This document shows positions 20,061 to 31,589 of a stretch of 64,000 bases of DNA, piece after piece. Positions within the stretch are counted from its first letter, which is position 1. Each line of letters begins with the position of its first letter. This stretch comes from Hyaloperonospora brassicae (taxonomy: Eukaryota; Oomycota; Peronosporomycetes; Peronosporales; Peronosporaceae), in contig CANTFL010000394.1 of the NCBI GenBank assembly GCA_947650285.1, positions 62,001 to 126,000 on the forward strand, read 5' to 3'. Position numbers and translations under genes: made by a program. A model generated the notes under the pieces. It had not been told where the DNA came from. It saw nothing but the letters and a program-made list of their open reading frames with translations, and ran no database searches.

Positions 20061-21044
20061 GCAAGCCGACGTAGAACACGGGGTGTGTGCGCAGTTTGCG
20101 TGGAAGGTTGAGCGTGTACGCCAATCCCTTCTTAGCTATGACCGTGAACGGCCCAAAAAAGCGCTGACGCATTTTGACTTGAAGACGGTGGACACTCCAT
20201 TTGTAGGTAGGCTTTTAGCATTGAGTAAAACTTGGTCTCCGACCTCATAACGTTTAACACAACCTCTGTCTTTAGAATCAGCTTGTTCCTTCTGCTTTCT
20301 TGGCTATCACCTGGTGCGTCACGAACATGTCGTAAGAAATTTAATTTAATCGTGCTGCGAGAAACTCGCTTACCTGTTCCTGGACAGTAGCAGGTCTGAT
20401 ATCAGCAAGCCGATCGGCAACTCCTCCCCCACCAAGCCCTAAACCACGCAGTGGTAGCGCTAACGGAACGGAAGGGCGTGTATGTCCATTTACATAAAAC
20501 AATGTGAAGACATTGGAGGCATGCACGGCGTTATTTAACGCAAACTAAACGACAGGGAGCATTAAACTTCAAAGCTCAGGCGTTTCAGCGCAAAAACTGC
20601 GCAAGATGTCACCGATGATGCGATTTACTCGCTCGGTTTGACCATCAGTTTGCGGATGATCCGCTGTGGACATGTCCAAACGTGTGCCAAGCACCTTGAA
20701 GATTGATTACCAAAAAATTACTCAATATAGCGAGGATCTCTATCAGAGACAATTGACAACGGCAAACCGTGTTGTCGAAACACTTGATCGATAAACAGCG
20801 TAGCTGTACCTTCACCATCAATGTTATCTGGCACAGCCGCCAAGTGAGCCATCTTGCTCAAACGGTCAACAAAAACCAGAATACCCGTATTGCCATACGA
20901 ATCTTTCGGCAAACCGAACATAAAGTCCATGCTGATGGACTCCCAACACCCCTTGGGCACAGGTAAACTAGCCAGCGGCGCGGCCGCGTGAGGTGAGGGT
21001 TTCACCTGTTGACACGTTCCACACGTACGCACATATGTGCTCAC
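19963..21044 (-). pseudogene. pol: Element B2 integrase, broken
   Basis: TCGTCQQVKPSP is the Cys pair of the HHCC finger. SMDFMFGLPKDSYG holds the first catalytic Asp, and VSDRDPRY the second; the frame stops at 20718 just after it. The Glu segment is lost or unreadable between 20718 and 20530. The C-terminal part is seen at 20172-19963 (FFGPFTVIAKKGLAYTLNLP, then HPVFYVGLLKPYR). It is inactive because of the missing core end and several stops. Confidence 0.8.
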
Positions 21045-21260
21045 CCATTTGTATAGTTATGGCCACCAATAGCATTAGCTAAATGAGCCATAGGTCTTCT
21101 CACGACCGAGATGACCACTCAACGCAGTATCATGTGCGTCATATAGGATCCGATACTTCAACTCCTCATCATGAGGGGCATGGATGCGAGGGGTATCCTC
21201 CACATCCGTGCTATAGCACAACAAGCCTTGATCGATGGAATATCGATGTAACCTCGCACG

Positions 21261-21496
21261 TTATCGTTCTGACAATTTTATGTCTGACTCCTTAAACTCC
21301 TCTCTCCCTAGAGCACGTAGCAGAGCTACACAGTGTTCCTCCTCAGCATTTGCCGTACGGATTAGGTCAGTGATTGACGACGACAGAGTCGTAACATGAG
21401 CAAGCTCATAGTCAGGCCTGCGCGACAACTCATCAGCCAAATCATTCGGCTTGCCCGATTTATACTTCACCTCAAAGTTGTACTCTGACAAAACGA
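21261..21496 (-). pseudogene. pol: Element B2 RNase H tail
   Basis: SEYNFEVKYKSGKPNDLADE followed by LSRRPDYE is the C-terminal end of Gypsy RNase H. The spacer peptide after it matches B1 almost residue for residue (25614-25840). Upstream sequence is replaced by the A-type LTR fragment. Confidence 0.8.
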
Positions 21497-21762
21497 ATAT
21501 TATGTTGAATATTCTTTGAACAATATCACCGAAGCGGTGATATTGAAGGGTCGACCTAAGAGTCTGTTCATTGGTTGATATCTTGATGATATCAACCCAC
21601 CAATCGCCACAAGACGCGCGCAATGAGTGGTGACGAGACGTCACCATACACTTAGTTATATTAGTATAATTGTGTTAAGTCAAACAGAGGGACAGTAGTT
21701 AAAAGACTAAATTATATTAATATAACAGTTCTGCTTTTACCCTACCTACGCTTCCTTGTTTG
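21497..21762 (+). repeat. Truncated A-type LTR
   Basis: Colinear with element A LTR from the TTGAATATTCTTTGAACAAT word through GGTTGATATCTTGATGATAT to the CTACGCTTCCT word near its end. Both LTR ends are missing. It marks the breakpoint of B2 and was probably left by insertion and deletion of an A-family element. Confidence 0.85.
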
Positions 21763-22001
21763 ACTCGTGGCCGTTTTCCCTGCACCATGGTATGATCCTT
21801 CAGGACGCTTCTCTCCTTACTTTTCGTGATGGCTTTTAACTTGTGCTCTGCTTGGTGGTATGTTTTCTGTTGCATGTTTTAGTCTGTCGACGACTCACCG
21901 TCAACGACTCACGAGATGCATCTTCGACATGATCCTCCACCGTCATCTATGCTTACTTCGTCAGCTTCGTCAGTTGTTGACGGAGCGATTCCCGACCTAA
22001 T

Positions 22002-22550
22002 GTGTCTTCCCCGCCGACTTTAGCCGTGGACGAATCGTCGAGCTTGGACAATCGACCTGACAATTCGTCGAGATCGGTTTCTTGTGACACTTTTGTGCCG
22101 GGCATCGACTCTGCCGACTCCACCCAGGCTAAACCTATACTTGACCATATATCTGGATCATCGCTGGATATGCTGGATCTCTGTCGTCTCCTCTCGAGTA
22201 TCGACGATCGGATACAACGGCGCAAAGTTGAGCTGATCCGGGTGATCGTGACGTTGATAAAATCTCCTCGCCCACTTCTCCACACGTCGTTGAGGAACTC
22301 AATTTCCCGAGTTAGTACGCTGGATGATTTGAATTCTTTGATGGCCGCTGATGTCTCTCCCGTCGTCGACCATTCCGCAGATATCGTGGCTCAATGCCTG
22401 GCTCTTTCTCAGTCCCACAGAGAGAATGCTTCGCTTCGTCGACGAATGCAAGCTGCTGTCTCGGACTCGGTTGATCTAAGCATCGTTTGTCAACGACCGA
22501 GAAATAGTCACAAAATTGGAAGTCCGCTTCTATCAAGACGACTAAGTTGA
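22002..22550 (+). other. Unidentified open frame, about 182 codons
   Basis: An uninterrupted frame rich in Ser, Asp, Leu and Arg (SSPPTLAVDESSSLDNRPDN at the start, later helix-forming RIQRRKVELIRVIVTLI and HRENASLRRRMQAAV). The frame edge is GTG and the first in-frame ATG comes only near 22168. Composition (Ser/Pro/Asp lead, then charged helices) resembles the antisense ORFs next to Gypsy 3' LTRs in this window. It may be a detached remnant of one, but no sequence match proves that. Confidence 0.3.
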
Positions 22551-22748
22551 TTGACTAGTTGCACAAGTCGATATACTCGCTTGAGTCATCTCCGCATCTG
22601 ACTGCTATGCGTCGCCTCTTGTAACGGCCCACTTCAATCGCGACGAGCTATTTTTCTTGCATCGGCCAATAGAGTACATGAACACCGAGCTTTTTTGAAT
22701 TATTACGAGATCGGATGATCGTTATGCTGGTTAAGGGGGTAAAGAACC

Positions 22749-23309
22749 TTACCCACGCAAGCACCTGACGCGTCCTTGGTCATCACCCACGGCTGCAAGA
22801 TATCGGCCTGTTTTCGAGGACTGGGGATCCATGCAATGCCTATTTAGGCGTATGAGAGCTATTTCGTGGTCAACACCCCAAGCCAAAGGCAAAGCCTTAT
22901 TGACGAGATGACTCGAGGAAAGAGCAATGTGAGCATATTGTAAGATAAAGCGGCGATAATATCTGTAAAGATTACGAAAACTCTGCATCTAAATCGTAAG
23001 TGGAGTAAGTCTAGTTTTCGATCGCGGATGTCTTGGACTTGTCGACGAAAAGGATGTGATGAGACGCAATATAGCCTAGAAGCCTTCCTCATGCATACCA
23101 AACTTGCAATGATCCCGGATAGCAAGCAGCTTTTCAGCGCAAAGGACTTGGAACAAGACCTCGAGATGTTGATTATGATCATCCGTAGAGATAAAAAACG
23201 CAGATATCGGCCAATTAAACCACATTAATGATATTTGCCCAACGGAAACCTTATCAAACGCGGCCAAACACAAGGCATTCCGGGATCCCCAATAGGCGCG
23301 GCGCACCAC
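22749..23309 (-). pseudogene. Gypsy RT fragment of another lineage
   Basis: Read leftwards, FISTDDHNQHLEVLFQVL occupies the place of the catalytic (Y/F)xDD box and its following helix, in the pattern VFS...YDQHLEHLREV of many Gypsy RTs. CKFGMHEEGF follows, after a stop, then FRNLYRYYRRFILQYAHIA (the connection motif FLGL.NYYRRFI). The motif variants differ from families A-E here, so it belongs to a further Gypsy lineage. Stops and substitutions are many. Confidence 0.65.
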
Positions 23310-23762
23310 TTATACGTTTCGTTGGATGTACATAATGCCGCGCGCTTGTTTTTAGCCGGATGGACACGCATTTGGTGGTTTGCTTTCGTTCTATGACGAT
23401 AACGATGAGCATGACCTATATCCGATCAAACAGAACATCGATTAGAAAGAGAGGAATATTCGGGACAGTTGTTTGGGAATTGACATGGCGATAATCAATT
23501 ACCCATATGCCACGACTAGAGGCACACCCTACTTTTGCTAGGGGCACACCCGCCAGCCTAAAATGATGATGAAAAGGACTTCACATATAATAATACAGAA
23601 TAATGTACGTATATAGTCGAGTTCAGTTTAACAAAAACCCACTAAATCAAAATGCTGTGATTGAATGGTCCAGACTCTGTAGGTCAAGGAGATGAATTTT
23701 ATCTACTATAATAAAGTATAAAAAATGTCTCTAATACCTATCTTAGCCGAGCAATTGCTTCT

Positions 23763-24793
23763 GTGTCCCCTCATAAGCATACTATGCAACAGAGAACACC
23801 GACTACTGACACGCACAAGCTGGACCACCAAGAGGGCGTGCGAAGACCCGAGAGAGAGACAATCGTCGCTGAAACATCTCCAACCCTCATCTGCCGCTCT
23901 CGTTGGTACCATCTTTCCTTCCAGGAACAAGATAGAGACGAAGTTAACCGTTTTGCGTCTACCCAAGGGTATGTCATCGTCGTCGCAAGATCAAAGAAAA
24001 CGAGGCGGGGTCTTCAACAGGTCTACTATAAGTGCGATCGCGTCGGGACGTACAAGAACAGTCATAACCTCAGCGATTATGAAAGGAAGAGACGGGAATC
24101 CAGCAGGTTGATGGAATGCCCCTTTAAAGGGCGCGGCAATGCGAAAGCGGACGGAACTTGGACCTTCTGCATCACCAGTGCCAACCACAACCACAATCCT
24201 TCGTTGCATCTGGCCGGGCATTCAACCCATCAAAAGCTCTCGCACGAGCTAATTGCAATTATCATGGGACTGCTTGACGCAACGTTGGCTCCTCGAAGCA
24301 TTCAGAATCAGTTAAAATTATCACATGGCGTAAAGGTTCCCATGAATAGCTTTACAGCACCATTCAGCAGCTGACCAAAAAGGAGCTTAACGGCAAGAGT
24401 CCGGTGGAAGTGCTGGTCAAAGCTTTCAGGGGTGAGGCCTATGAAATTAATCCGGTTTTGGACGATTGTGGACGTGTAACGCATTGCTTTTTTGATTACC
24501 CGGCAATGGTGGAGTCAATGAGACTCAATCACGACGTGTGAGTCTTGGATTTCACCTACAAGACAAAAAAATACTGTTTGCCTCTCCTGTACGTCGTCGG
24601 TTCCACCGCATTGCACACCACATTCTCCTCGGCCTTCGGTTTCATGAAGAACGTGAACAAAAAATCGTACATGACTTCTGTTGGGTTCTTGTGCAAACTT
24701 TATTGTACATATGGATTGTATACCGAATTCGAAACGGTAGAGACTCCAACAGGCTTAGCTCCTTTAAACACTGCCCTGGCCAAGATGGATTGA
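23763..24793 (+). pseudogene. FAR1/MULE-type transposase remnant
   Basis: A Mutator-like element transposase. The N-terminal domain (about 23900-24200) has the FAR1/WRKY-GCM1-like finger pattern: VYYKCDRVGTYKN, MECPFKG, then ITSANHNHNPS with the final His pair. A helical linker follows. The MULE catalytic region starts near 24535: VLDFTYKTKKYCLPLLYVVG, then FSSAFGFMKNVNKKSY, where the Asp of LDFTYKT is the expected first catalytic residue. A frame change near 24360 and a TGA directly before the catalytic motif (24539-24541) break it, and the rest of the core is lost after 24793. 24794-25435 holds only decayed sequence. Confidence 0.75.
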
Positions 24794-25613
24794 TACGATC
24801 TCGCGCATGAGTGCAATTACTGTTTAAGATAGGGATATATCGAGCAGATTAAGTGACTACGTGTTTACTTATTCTGCACCATAAATTAAGAAACTTTCTT
24901 CATCATCATTTTGAGCGGGCGGGTGTGCCCGTAGCAAAAATGGGGTTTGCACCTAGTCGTGGCCTTAAATATATAATTGAAGGTGTCGCATTACCCTCAA
25001 ACCAATTCTGCACAATAAAAGGCTCTACCAGTCGATGTATTCGCTTTGAAAAGGCTTCGATACAGCCTTTTGCTAGCTTTTCTTTGAGAAGCTAGCGGAG
25101 TGCTTCTTGCTCTATGTGCGAATGTTGGAATGAAGTCTGAACGCTTCGTAGGACATCATATATCATGTTCATCTCAAACTCGACACGCATATGAGGTGGA
25201 AGCTCGTCTGATAGTTTCTTCAGGAGAACGTTCGATAGGCATTTACGGTACGCAACCCTCTTGGATCCATTAAATCTGGAGGCTCGGAGACCTTCGATAT
25301 CTTTACGCAATAAACTTCCTCAAAACTCCACGCCACGAATCGTGTGATCAAAGTCGGAAAAGGATACATTCGTGATATCAATCTTTAACGGTTGAAGAAA
25401 TGAAACCCCGACGTCATGGATGCGCCATTTGATAACTGAGCCATAGGTCTTCTCACGACCGAGATGACCACTCAACGCAGTATCATGTGCGTCTTAAAGG
25501 ATCCGATACTTCAACTCCTCATCATGAGGGACATCGATGCGAGGGGTATCCTCCACATCCGTGCTATAGCACAACAGACCTTGATCGATGGAATATCGAT
25601 GTAACCTCGCACG

Positions 25614-27000
25614 TTATCGTTCTGACAATTCTATGTCTGACTCCTTAAACTCCTCTCTCCCTAGAGCACGTAGCAGAGCTACACAGTGTTCCTCCTTAGC
25701 ATTTGCCGTACGGATTAGGTCAGTGATTGACGACGACAGAGTCGTAACATGAGCAAGCTCATAGTCAGGCCTGCGCGACAACTCATCAGCCAAATCATTC
25801 TGCTTGCCCGGCTTATACTTAACCTCGAAACGGTACTCGGCAAAGAAGGATAGCCAACGAGCCGTTCGCTGAGAGATGTGGCGACTGGGTCGCAGTGCGT
25901 AATGACGCATGATCTGTATAGATCACAAAAGGCCTAGAGCCAAGCAGGTGAACTCTGAATTTGACTAAAGCATACTTCATTGCAAATAGCTCTTTGTCAT
26001 GAACTGGATAGTTCTTCTTAGCTGCTTTTAGCTGTCGGGACTCAAACGCAGTGACACGTTCCTGTCCATTATCATCTGCTTGTGAAAGAGCACTGCCAAC
26101 GACAAAGTCAGATGCGTCACAGACGACACTGAAAGGCCGATCAGGATCGGGCAAATCCAAGATTGGCGCATGAAGGAGACTCTACTTTAACAGCCGTAAA
26201 GGCTTCATGCTCGGTGTTAGTCCAACACCATTCCACATCCTTCTTAAGGAGATTGGATAATTGCCGAGCCATGTCCGCATAGTTCGCACTATACTTGTGT
26301 AAGTAATTGGCAAGACCAAGCCACTTACGTAGGTACTTTTGGTTTTTAGGAACCGGCCAATCGACTATGGCTTTTATCTTAGTAGGATTCGCTCTAAGAC
26401 CACGCTTCCCAATGAAGCACCCTAAAAAGGGAATCTCTTGTGCACCAAAGATGCACTTAGAGGCGTTGGCGTACAACTTGTTCGTGCGCATGCACTCGAG
26501 CACCGCTCTTAAATGGTCGATGTGATTATCCACATCATACCGGCCGTTCATAGCACGACTATGGACAAAAATGTCGTCAAAGTAAGTCTGTGCAGAACCT
26601 CGGTGGGGACGAAACAGTTGTGTCACAAGACGATTGAACGTATCTGGGGCTTTGAACAAGCCCTGTGGCATAACTAGCCACTCCCAGAGCATACCGATTG
26701 GAGTGCTTACCGCTGTCAGCGGAATATCGCTTTCTCGCATGAGAAGTTGGTGGTAACCATCAACTAAGTCGAGCGCACTGTACATTGTACATCCAACCAT
26801 ATTGTTCTGAAGAACATTCTTCCTCGAAATTGGTGTCTGAGCCGGGATGGTGGCCGCATTAAGCTTATTGTAAGCATGAATAATGCGCCATTTCCCATCA
26901 GGCTTTTTGACACAGAAGGCCGGTAAGGAATGGGGAGATTTGCTCTCACGTGCCGTTCTTGCCGCGTGCTTTGCACGAAAGAAGTCGTCTATGACGTCAC
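25614..27000 (-). pseudogene. pol: Element B1 RT-RNase H
   Basis: The start of RT is seen at about 26990-26810 (AFCVKKPDGKWRIIHAYNKL, PAQTPISRK). From 26800 a frame of 219 codons runs ALDLVDGYHQLLMRESDIPL, PQGLFKAPDTFNR and the catalytic box YFDDIFVHS, then FLGCFIGKRGLRANPTKIKA and LGLANYLHKYSANYADM. A phase change near 26150 leads to RNase H (26160-25614) with VVCDASDFVVGSAL, HDKELFAMKYAL and YTDHASLRT, and a second change near 25860 to LADELSRRPDYE. All catalytic residues are present, but the frame is broken at least twice. Confidence 0.85.
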
Positions 27001-27133
27001 ACTGTTCTTTCGGTTAAGGCCACTGCCGTGTTACGCAGTATTTAGTTCCAGATAATAGGTCAATTTCATTACCCACACCTCTATCGGGAGGCAAGAATGA
27101 CGGTGGGTTGTGACACACCACGTCCTAAAACTC

Positions 27134-28000
27134 CTATACCAAAGGATAGAACGAATCGAGAGGATCCTTAAGGATCAAAGATCCACTACGCGCATTAAGT
27201 GTTGCCTTTGTGTCCTCAAGGACTGACTCGTCTAATAAAGAGGATGAGTTCAACTCATTATCGGGTCGAATGACCACTAAGTCGGATAACTCTCCTGCCT
27301 TTAAGGCTTGGCTGAATTCGCCATCAGACATTTCATCTAGTTCAAAGAGACCATCTAGAGAAGGAATAGTCTCAAGAGTATTGTTGCCAGCAACATGGCC
27401 GGTCATTCCATTGACAAGTGTATATAGTGTATTCTTACTATTATCACTCCTTAACATCTCGGACGTCTGGCGCTTGACAGTTGCCACCCGACGCCGAGAT
27501 TGTTTCCTCAAAGAAACCTTACGCCTCCTAGAGGCCGGGACAGTAGGGCCCCTGTAGTTGCTATCTGCTATAGCACGCTCTATACGAGAGCTCATGTCTT
27601 GATCGACATCTGGTGAAGTGCTACGTAACTCGAACACTTCACCCAGTGGATTTACACGTACCACTTCACTACCAGCATCCGAGTCTAGCCCTGTATGCTC
27701 TGGCTTATCGCCAACAATGTCATTAACCACATTCAGTGTGGTGCCAACTCGGCCACCCTCACTCGGTGGAATTTTACGTGCCACACCACTCACATCAGAG
27801 GAAGTACATTCTTGATGTCTCGGCCCTTGGTCAATCATGCTAATAGCATACAGTGACTCATTATCACAACGAGTATCACTCAACGGAGTACAACTCTCTT
27901 GAAATACGTTAGAAGAGCTCCGCTCAATATTCATGTCATAGACATTCGAGTTAATTAACTCCGACATACCAATGTCCAGCACATTGACATCTACCGTCAA
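27134..28000 (-). CDS. Element B1 protease-RT linker frame, 288 codons
   Basis: Open frame between protease and RT, in another phase from the protease end (27997-28000 overlap) and without an ATG at its edge, so it is the continuation of Gag-Pol after a one-base shift. It is acidic overall (DELN, DEMSD, EDTK) with one basic patch ([20 protein letters not shown]). No known domain is seen. It corresponds to the shorter 9775-10053 stretch of element A. An acid-rich spacer here is unusual and may be a separate domain. Confidence 0.5.
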   Translation of the reverse strand: MTVDVNVLDIGMSELINSNVYDMNIERSSSNVFQESCTPLSDTRCDNESLYAISMIDQGPRHQECTSSDVSGVARKIPPSEGGRVGTTLNVVNDIVGDKPEHTGLDSDAGSEVVRVNPLGEVFELRSTSPDVDQDMSSRIERAIADSNYRGPTVPASRRRKVSLRKQSRRRVATVKRQTSEMLRSDNSKNTLYTLVNGMTGHVAGNNTLETIPSLDGLFELDEMSDGEFSQALKAGELSDLVVIRPDNELNSSSLLDESVLEDTKATLNARSGSLILKDPLDSFYPLV

Positions 28001-28467
28001 TGGCTCGCGCCAATAGCGCTTTTGTTGCCTAGCGAAGGTGGGTTCATGACTCTCCCAACTTCACTAGGAACAATGCGCGTTGCGCCTGAGGTCTTAGACC
28101 TCCAATCGATCCATGGATCATGGCGTTCAAGCCATGCCAAGCCTAGGATGAGATCGTATCTCGAATCCAAGTCAAGGACAAGACAGCGTTCTGTGCTATC
28201 AAAGTCCAAAAATTTCACGCCCAAGTTCAACGAAACTTTAGGCACAGTAACGCGACTACCCGTCGCTAACCGAACAGTGATAGAAGTACCTTCGTGCGCT
28301 TTGCGCGCCTCAGCGTATTGCTGACTCCCTTCAAGGGAACGACGTCTAGCATAATTGCATGACGCCCCAGAATCGATTAGGATCGACCAATGTTTCTCAA
28401 AGCCTTTAACTATCGCCTCGGCGACTAATAAGCCAGGCTTGTATCCACGCTCTGTGCTTCCTGGCAC
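27997..28467 (-). CDS. pol: Element B1 aspartic protease
   Basis: [18 protein letters not shown] is the catalytic D-S-G-A loop, and [20 protein letters not shown] is the second conserved half. Spacing between them is as in element A (about 85 residues), where the same DxGAS and ILGLSWL words occur. The edge lacks a gene-like start context, as expected for a domain of Gag-Pol. The frame ends TGA at 27997-27999. Confidence 0.8.
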   Translation of the reverse strand: MPGSTERGYKPGLLVAEAIVKGFEKHWSILIDSGASCNYARRRSLEGSQQYAEARKAHEGTSITVRLATGSRVTVPKVSLNLGVKFLDFDSTERCLVLDLDSRYDLILGLAWLERHDPWIDWRSKTSGATRIVPSEVGRVMNPPSLGNKSAIGASH

Positions 28468-28553
28468 GGAGCTCGGTGGGGCTAAGCCCTGTTTTGCTCT
28501 ACCTCGTAGAGAAGTAACAGAGCTCAGTTCTACCCCAGTAGGGCACCCCGCGC

Positions 28554-29537
28554 CTACTGGGTGTCGACGTTTCCCCGTGCCATACCAGGTGTCTGGTTGC
28601 GGCCCATAGGGTTACGTTGTTGATTACGCAAAGGACAAGTGGGGCGTAGATATTTGGTGCTTCCACACGTATAACAATGTCTCACTTCCTGTCGTTGCTC
28701 TGCAACATTAAGCTCCGCTTCACCTTCATCTTCAGCATAGCTGAGATCCATCGGTTCTTGCTTACAGTAAGCTGAGTTGGTCGCAGAGGTTGCCCTCGCA
28801 AAGCTTGGGTTGTACCCATTCCAACCAAGTCTTGATGACTTAAAGTTATGCTCAGCATTTTGAGCGATGCTCACAGCCTCTTCGAAAGTCGAGGGATGGA
28901 CTCGAAACACCTCGGTCCTGGCAGCACCAGTGCGAAGACCTTCCATAAAGACTGTCACGCAGACTGTCTCAGGAAGAGGGTTAGACTGCATGGTAGCCAT
29001 CAGAGATCCCAACTCTTGGACATAGTCCGTTAACTCGTTCTTACCCTGACGGGTGGACAAGAAGCGTAAACGCACGCGATAGACCTGGTTAGGCGGCGAT
29101 AAAACTCGCAACAGGTCTAGCTTGAGCGAATCCCATGTGGGAAACGCCAAGTCGACCGACGTGCCGCACGTCAGAGCCCATTCTCTAGCTCTTCCATCGA
29201 GTTTTGAGATCGCCAGCGATACTCGCGGATGCTCGACTGAGATCAAGCCAGATCTCATGGCTATCTCAATCTCACGGATCCAGAGGATGAGGTTTTCACC
29301 CTCCTTTCCGGAGAAACGCTTGACGTCCACCTCAAGGAAACGAGGCTTAGCCTCTTCGTCTGGCATAGCCACAAAGCGTGTGGGCATAGCCGACGCTACC
29401 TGGTTCTGAACCTGCCCTTGAAAGGGGCGCTTCATACTGCATATAGGTTTCGACATGCGCATTGAGCACGTCGGGACCTTGTGGAGCGAGAAACTCAACA
29501 TATTTTGGGCCTCATTGAGGGGTGTGGATTGCTCCAT
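28554..29537 (-). CDS. gag: Element B1 Gag, 327 aa
   Basis: The ATG at 29537 lies 41 bp inside the primer-binding site, and the frame is uninterrupted. The Gag core is visible (LILWIREIEIAMRSGLI, then LDGRAREWALTCG, and the later YVQELGSLMATM). The zinc knuckle near residue 295 reads CYTCGSTKYLRPTC, so the usual His of C-X2-C-X4-H-X4-C is replaced by Tyr. It matches element A Gag in domain order but is shorter at the N-terminus. Confidence 0.85.
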   Translation of the reverse strand: MEQSTPLNEAQNMLSFSLHKVPTCSMRMSKPICSMKRPFQGQVQNQVASAMPTRFVAMPDEEAKPRFLEVDVKRFSGKEGENLILWIREIEIAMRSGLISVEHPRVSLAISKLDGRAREWALTCGTSVDLAFPTWDSLKLDLLRVLSPPNQVYRVRLRFLSTRQGKNELTDYVQELGSLMATMQSNPLPETVCVTVFMEGLRTGAARTEVFRVHPSTFEEAVSIAQNAEHNFKSSRLGWNGYNPSFARATSATNSAYCKQEPMDLSYAEDEGEAELNVAEQRQEVRHCYTCGSTKYLRPTCPLRNQQRNPMGRNQTPGMARGNVDTQ

Positions 29538-29575
29538 CCTCGCAGAGGGTCAGTCGTAACGACTCAGGCGTAAAT

Positions 29576-29593
29576 TGACTACAAGTGCTACCA
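29576..29593 (-). other. Element B1 primer-binding site
   Basis: On the minus strand TGGTAGCACTTGTAGTCA begins two bases after the LTR end. Its first eleven bases equal those of element A, implying the same tRNA primer. Confidence 0.7.
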
Positions 29594-29595
29594 AG

Positions 29596-30081
29596 TGTAG
29601 CGGAGATACACAGCTCCTTAAGTCAGAGGAAGACTTTAACGCTCTCACGAGCAACTTTGGTTCACAGAACCCGACTCAGAGAGTCAATAGCTCAGAGAGC
29701 GAACGGTCCCCGTTCCAGAGGGACCAAACGATTCAAACGAATCACAGCACAGATTGCTCGAGGACAAGCTACCTTTACAGGTGTCGCTTTTGGCCTCCCG
29801 ATCAAAGACGCCTTGTAAGGCACGTGTCTCTTATTGATCAAAAGGGGAACTGAATTTTATTTCTTCTTTAAACCTAAAGAACACCATAGAACAACGTACT
29901 TAATCTAGTCAATAAGGTTCAAAGTAAAACCTCTCTAAAGATCTCGTAATCAATTGTTGACAGACATCAGTCTTCAACAATTGATACACTTACTGTGTTC
30001 TACTATCACTTTACAGGGTACCCCTTTCTTGTGTGCACCACACCTATCGTCGACTACCAGTCGACGTGTAACCCCGTTACA
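29596..30081 (-). repeat. Element B1 5' LTR, 486 bp
   Basis: Minus strand starts TGTAACGGGGTTACACG and ends CTCCGCTACA. The first 15 bases are palindromic, as in the LTR starts of A and C. It matches 18095-18624 with many scattered differences and length changes. Confidence 0.88.
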
Positions 30082-31589
30082 GATAATGACCCAATGGCGT
30101 CCTTCTTCTTGCTCATGTCATACTCCGACACGTATTGTAACCATATCGTAGCATCCCAACGGTTAAGTTGTCACCTCGTCGATTCGTCTATCAATCCCCG
30201 TCTATCCCAGTTCCATCCTCGAATCATCTCTTCCCGTTCCCATATGGCAAGCTGTTACACAGCCCGCCAATCAGGTAAGACCGTCATATGTTATAGCCGT
30301 TGACTATAGAAACATTAAACATTTCAAACACGGTCGTTTTTGACGGTTACACCAATAGGTAAGCGAGACTATCTATTATTGCCTAGAAGGCTCCACCCTT
30401 GCAAGTATGTACCGTTTTTAGCGTTTACGATAATGTGATATTATCTTGATTTTTTTTGCAGGAATGATTTTCCGGTTCAGTGGTGCGGTAACCTATATTT
30501 TAAGATAAAAGTACCAACTAAAGCCCGCCGTCTGGAGCAATAATATCTTCTGGGGTTTTACTAAGTAGTTGATTGTTCTTTTTGATCCGGCGTACAGTTA
30601 TCTTAAGTTTCACTATACCGCAAAGATGGGATACCTGCCTCTGCTTTGCAAACGTTGATTACGGCCGAATCTGTACTATCAAAAAAATAGTTGTTCTATC
30701 ACCAAAGTCCCAACGAATGGTCGATCTATCGTTCCTAAGAAGTGACAGTTATCATTAAAAATTTGCGATTTGGAACCTCACCATTGTAGAAAAAATTTGC
30801 CTTGTAGTGGGAGTTGTAGCAAGTCGTTGAGAATTGACTTGGTGGTCTATATGATTCAATATTTAATTCGCAAAGCGCCAAATGGCATTGTATTATAAAA
30901 TTGCGTCAAGAATCGATGTCACCTCTGAGGATTATAAAATTCATTACGTAATCTTGATATTAAAAATGCGTCATTTGATCAGTATACAAAAGATGCACAA
31001 TACAATTATAGCATAAAACTTTGCTTCACATGAAATATGATTATAAAAAAAGAGGAGCGTCCAAAACAGTATAAAGCAAAAATTGAAGTAGAAAGAAATT
31101 GAAGCGCCCCCCTTTATAGGTTTGCTAAATCTGTACATCAAATATAAGTTAACTGGTACAGATCCAATGGCAATGTTTGTTGCACCACCATTTATTCACG
31201 TGTCTACATTTAGAAATTATATCCGATCATCCTAAAAACATTTCTTCATATTGACTTAATCTTTAGTTTTTCTAATTCACAACTTTACGCACAAGATCAC
31301 ACGTGCGTTGACACTTCCACAGTACCTATGATTTCTTTTTCATTCTATCAAAAGAACTTTTAATCCGAATTATTTAAGGCCACATAACTCGGCTTAAGGC
31401 ATTATGTAAATATCTTATTGAGGTATCATTATGATTCGATTCTTTACGACAACTTCGTGTGAAAGAAAGATACAATTTTTATTGCCAGATTCAGCGTGAT
31501 GCTGGTTATAAAGTTTGTTGTCTTTTGCGGTACGACGGTAAGAAGGGTAGATGCGAGCCCTCAAGTCTTTTTTCACAACAATATATATA
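30082..31589. other. AT-rich DNA, no gene seen
   Basis: Long A/T runs and stops in all frames; no motif or repeat recognised. Confidence 0.55.

Larger units (their letters stand above)
18095..21496 (-). mobile_element. Element B2: 3' half of a family B Ty3/Gypsy element
   Basis: Reading leftwards it holds the end of RNase H (21496-21261), integrase (21044 to about 19963), a chromodomain (about 19740-19590) and an LTR (18095-18624). It lacks gag, protease and RT and stops abruptly at about 21496, where an A-type LTR fragment begins. The first 400 bp repeat almost exactly the left end of B1 (25436-25850), so B1 and B2 are parts of two copies, or of one copy with a duplicated middle. Confidence 0.85.
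25436..30081 (-). mobile_element. Element B1: 5' half of a family B Ty3/Gypsy element
   Basis: From right to left: LTR (29596-30081), primer-binding site, gag, protease, a long linker ORF, RT-RNase H, and an abrupt end at 25436 just before the integrase finger. Its last 400 bp repeat the start of B2 with only a handful of differences. The base right of the LTR (GATAA) does not match the base left of the B2 LTR (GTACC), so the two outer LTRs do not define one simple insertion. Confidence 0.88.
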
